Shown one piece after another: positions 5,323-7,873 of a stretch of 7,873 bases of DNA (its first letter is position 1; each line of letters begins with the position of its first letter). This DNA is from Flavobacteriaceae bacterium (lineage in GTDB: Bacteria; Bacteroidota; Bacteroidia; Flavobacteriales; Flavobacteriaceae). The stretch lies in contig JAUWLK010000120.1 in NCBI GenBank assembly GCA_030613745.1, forward strand, positions 1 through 7,873. The letters are read 5' to 3'. The notes beneath the pieces are model-generated. The model was not told the DNA's origin and searched no databases. It worked only from the letters and a program-made list of their open reading frames with translations. Position numbers and translations under genes: made by a program.

Positions 5323-7443
5323 ATGTCTCGATCCATTATATTACTAACTATAATTATCATAATTTATAGTTGTAAAAGCCAAACAAAAAAAAATATGCCT
5401 GAAGATCACCAGTACACAAATGAATTAATTAATGAAACAAGTCCTTATTTGTTACAACATGCTCACAATCCTGTAAATTGGTATGCATGGAATAAAGAAA
5501 CCTTAGATTTAGCAAAAAAAGAAAATAAACTTTTATTAATTTCTATAGGATATTCTGCCTGTCATTGGTGTCATGTAATGGAACACGAAAGTTTTGAAGA
5601 TTCTACTGTAGCAGCCATTATGAATGAACATTTTATCAATGTAAAAGTTGATAGAGAAGAAAGACCTGACGTAGATCAAATATATATGAATGCTGTTCAA
5701 TTATTAACTGGCAGAGGTGGATGGCCATTAAATTGTGTTGCTTTACCAGATGGCAGACCTATTTGGGGAGGAACTTATTTTCCAAAAGACAATTGGGTTA
5801 ACGCCCTAAAACAACTTGCAGAATTATATAAAAACGAACCTGAAAAAGCTGAAGAATACGCTTCAAAATTAACAGAAGGTATTAAACAATCTGACTTGAT
5901 TTCATTCAATACTGAAAAAGCAAGTTTTACAATAAGTGAATTGGAAAGCGCTATCAAAAATTGGGAACAATTTATGGATTTTAAAAATGGAGGAAGAATG
6001 GGAGCTCCTAAATTTCCGATGCCAAATAATTTTCAGTTTTTATTACGCCATGCATTCCAAACTAAAAATTCAAAGATTTTAGACTATGTTAATACTACAC
6101 TAACCCAAATGGCTTATGGAGGAATTTACGATCATATTGGAGGTGGTTTCGCAAGATATTCGGTAGATGGACATTGGCATATTCCTCATTTTGAAAAAAT
6201 GTTATATGATAATGCCCAATTGGTAACTTTATATAGCAATGCTTATTTGGTTTCTAAAAATCCACTTTATAAACAAGTAGTTTATGAAACAACTCAATTT
6301 GTTGAACGTGAACTTTATAATGAAATTGGCGCTTTTTATTCTTCGCTTGACGCGGATAGTAAGACTAAAACAGGAGAATTAGAAGAAGGAGTATATTATA
6401 TTTGGACTAAAGAAGAATTACAAAATATTTTAAATGATGATTTTGAATTATTTTCTAAATATTACAACGTAAACTCTTATGGTAAATGGGAAAAGGATAC
6501 TTATCATTTAATCAGAAAAATCTCTGATAAAAAGTTTTCTAAAAAATATAACCTTTCTGAAAAGGAGCTACTGGGAAAAGTAACACATTGGAAGAAAGTA
6601 TTATTAAAAGAAAGAGAAAAAAGGAATAAACCTCGACTTGATGATAAAACTTTAACATCCTGGAACGCTTTAATGTTAAAAGCCTATACAAAAGCTTATA
6701 CAGTTTTTGAAAATGACCATTTTTTAAAAATGGCTTTAAAAAATGCACACTTTCTAATTAACAAACAAATTAAAGAGGATGGCGGATTGTACAGAAATTA
6801 CAAAAACGATAAAAGTACAATTGAAGCTTATTTAGAAGATTACGCTACTGTTGTTGATGCTTTTATCAGTTTATATGAAGCAACATTAGATGAGAATTGG
6901 TTACAAACTGCTAAACAATTAACCGATTATAGTTTTGATCATTTTTATGATGATCAAAGTAAAATGTTCTTTTTTACTTCAGATAAAGAAACCAACTTAA
7001 TAACTCGAAAAATTGAAGTTGATGACAATGTAATTCCGTCATCAAATTCTATCATGGCAAATAACTTATTTAAACTGGGACATTATTATGAAAATAAAAA
7101 TTATAGTAACAATGCAAAAATAATGTTGAATAATGTTAAAAATAAAACCATAGAATATGGCGGTGGAGCTTCAAATTGGTTAAATCTTTATACTAATTAT
7201 ATCGGTGATTTTTATGAAATTGCTATAGTTGGAGAAAATGCCAATGACAAACTTAAAGAATTCAATCAAAATTACATTCCCAATAAATTAATTGTTGGAA
7301 GTACTAAAGAAAGTAAATTACCTTTACTTCAATTTAAGTATACAAAAAATGAAACAACAATTTTTGTTTGTGTTGATGGGGCATGTCAATTACCGGTAAA
7401 TGAAACAAAGAAAGCTTTAAAACAAATTAAAATTGAATTTTAA
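5323..7443 (+). CDS. DUF255 / YyaL-SSP411 family protein (thioredoxin-like plus alpha/alpha barrel), predicted lipoprotein
   Basis: From this start the product has 706 residues. Residues 1-17 (MSRSIILLTIIIIIYSC) form a short lipoprotein signal with lipobox I-Y-S-C and lipidated C17; most family members lack one and begin near residue 33. The thioredoxin-like domain (about 33-190) has NETSPYLLQHAHNPVNWYAW, the CHWC redox motif (C80-H81-W82-C83), VDREERPDVDQIYM and GGWPLNCVALPDGRPIWGGT. The C-terminal half is a six-hairpin, glycosidase-like barrel: GGIYDHIGGGFARYSVD, HFEKMLYDNAQL, DDKTLTSWNALML and LEDYATVVDAF are its usual blocks. It closes with VCVDGACQLPV, matching the family's Cys-x4-Cys ending. 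The family is widespread, but no reaction is settled. With no acidic export signal after C17, it is probably on the periplasmic face of a membrane. An in-frame ATG at 5296 adds nine residues, but lies inside the palindrome and upstream of the likely transcript start. The DUF1304 gene follows after 5 nt. Confidence 0.92.
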   Translation: MSRSIILLTIIIIIYSCKSQTKKNMPEDHQYTNELINETSPYLLQHAHNPVNWYAWNKETLDLAKKENKLLLISIGYSACHWCHVMEHESFEDSTVAAIMNEHFINVKVDREERPDVDQIYMNAVQLLTGRGGWPLNCVALPDGRPIWGGTYFPKDNWVNALKQLAELYKNEPEKAEEYASKLTEGIKQSDLISFNTEKASFTISELESAIKNWEQFMDFKNGGRMGAPKFPMPNNFQFLLRHAFQTKNSKILDYVNTTLTQMAYGGIYDHIGGGFARYSVDGHWHIPHFEKMLYDNAQLVTLYSNAYLVSKNPLYKQVVYETTQFVERELYNEIGAFYSSLDADSKTKTGELEEGVYYIWTKEELQNILNDDFELFSKYYNVNSYGKWEKDTYHLIRKISDKKFSKKYNLSEKELLGKVTHWKKVLLKEREKRNKPRLDDKTLTSWNALMLKAYTKAYTVFENDHFLKMALKNAHFLINKQIKEDGGLYRNYKNDKSTIEAYLEDYATVVDAFISLYEATLDENWLQTAKQLTDYSFDHFYDDQSKMFFFTSDKETNLITRKIEVDDNVIPSSNSIMANNLFKLGHYYENKNYSNNAKIMLNNVKNKTIEYGGGASNWLNLYTNYIGDFYEIAIVGENANDKLKEFNQNYIPNKLIVGSTKESKLPLLQFKYTKNETTIFVCVDGACQLPVNETKKALKQIKIEF

Positions 7444-7448
7444 AAATT

Positions 7449-7811
7449 ATGAAATTTTTACAAGCATTTTTAATTGCATTGGTTGCTTTTGAACATATTT
7501 ACTTTATGATTCTTGAAATGTTCTATTGGACAAAACCAAAAGGGTTAAAAACATTCGGACTTACAAAAGAATATGCTGAAAATTCAAAAACTTTGGCTGC
7601 AAATCAAGGACTTTATAACGGTTTTTTAGCTGCAGGTTTAATATGGGCTTTGGTTGATAAAAATTATTCAAATCAAATTGCTATATTCTTTTTAAGTTGT
7701 GTGGTCATTGCCGGTATGTATGGAGCGTATTCAACTAAAAAAGCCAAGCTTTTTTATATACAGGCTTTTCCTGCAATTATTGCTTTGTTGCTTGTTTTAT
7801 TATTGAAATAA
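7449..7811 (+). CDS. DUF1304 family membrane protein
   Basis: The 120-residue protein has four predicted membrane helices at about 4-24, 53-70, 75-94 and 101-119. The loop after helix 1, EHIYFMILEMFYWTKPKGLKTFGLT (15-39), and the block TLAANQGLYNGFLAAGLIW (48-66) are the two hallmarks of DUF1304. A further conserved patch, VVIAGMYGAYS (85-95), sits in helix 3. The conserved charged and aromatic residues at the end of helix 1 (E15, H16, E23, W27) suggest a functional site at the membrane surface, but no activity is known to me for the family. Its ATG is 5 nt after the DUF255 stop, with no promoter, terminator or Shine-Dalgarno between them, so it is probably co-transcribed and translationally coupled. 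Its last 12 nt overlap the end of a gene on the opposite strand. The family call is firm; the function is unknown. Confidence 0.9.
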   Translation: MKFLQAFLIALVAFEHIYFMILEMFYWTKPKGLKTFGLTKEYAENSKTLAANQGLYNGFLAAGLIWALVDKNYSNQIAIFFLSCVVIAGMYGAYSTKKAKLFYIQAFPAIIALLLVLLLK

Positions 7812-7873
7812 CTTTTTAGGTTTACCCGCAACAAAATCTTTTAAATAATAAGGTTCAAAATATGCGATATTTT
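7800..7873 (-). CDS. 3' end of an unidentified gene (C-terminal 23 residues)
   Basis: On the minus strand one frame is open from the right edge to a TAA at 7802-7800, encoding NIAYFEPYYLKDFVAGKPKKLFQ. The other two minus frames hit stops within this stretch, and the residue mix (aromatic, lysine-rich, few low-complexity runs) looks like a real C-terminus. I do not recognise the protein. Its end overlaps the DUF1304 stop by 12 nt and no terminator hairpin is visible between the two converging genes. Confidence 0.5.
   Translation of the reverse strand, partial: NIAYFEPYYLKDFVAGKPKKLFQ

Noticed and set aside
5775..5957. 60-codon open frame on the minus strand
   Set aside because: It is antisense to the thioredoxin-like half of the DUF255 gene and has no family features.
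6539..6748. 69-codon open frame on the minus strand, rich in hydrophobic residues
   Set aside because: It is the mirror of a lysine-rich AT-biased stretch of the DUF255 barrel; the phenylalanine and leucine runs come from AAA/AAG codons on the other strand.
1..7873. Evidence for a defence, secretion, phage, CRISPR or insertion element system
   Set aside because: All full-length genes belong to recognised metabolic, redox, transport or DUF families. There is no array of spaced repeats, transposase, integrase, tRNA-linked attachment site or abrupt composition change.

Overview
The window reads as ordinary chromosomal housekeeping DNA from a marine-type Flavobacteriia (phylum Bacteroidota). The base composition is very AT-rich, most start codons lack a Shine-Dalgarno sequence, and several upstream regions carry TAnnTTTG-like promoter elements. 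The protein variants fit the same group: a PiT transporter with a PhoU-like tail, a U32-family protein, and a lipoprotein form of a DUF255 protein. No mobile element, CRISPR array, rRNA or tRNA gene was seen.

Layout from left to right. The 5' end of a U32-family gene (-) runs off the left edge. It is divergent from asd (+), aspartate-semialdehyde dehydrogenase. asd converges on a thioredoxin gene (-) across a strong bidirectional terminator. The thioredoxin is divergent from a small DoxX-like membrane protein gene (+). That 175-bp divergent spacer holds the best regulatory signal here: an exact-spacing sigma-54 (-24/-12) match facing the thioredoxin, with TGACA/TGTC repeats behind it. The DoxX-like gene converges on a 755-residue phosphate transporter (-) across a 42-bp perfect palindrome that should terminate both transcripts. 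The transporter is divergent from a dodecin-family gene (+), which ends at a canonical terminator.

Directly after that terminator lies a 48-bp near-perfect palindrome. It overlaps a TAnnTTTG element and leads into a two-gene unit (+): a DUF255 (thioredoxin-like plus alpha/alpha barrel) protein with a lipoprotein signal, then a DUF1304 membrane protein 5 nt downstream. The right edge holds the 3' end of an unidentified gene (-) that overlaps the DUF1304 stop by 12 nt.

The genes do not form one pathway. Strand switches at almost every gene and the terminators imply short, mostly single-gene transcripts. Only the DUF255-DUF1304 pair looks like an operon. I found no convincing new multi-gene system. 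The points most worth checking are the thioredoxin control region, the palindrome before the DUF255 gene, the tryptophan-less dodecin, and the membrane-anchored DUF255 protein with its DUF1304 partner.
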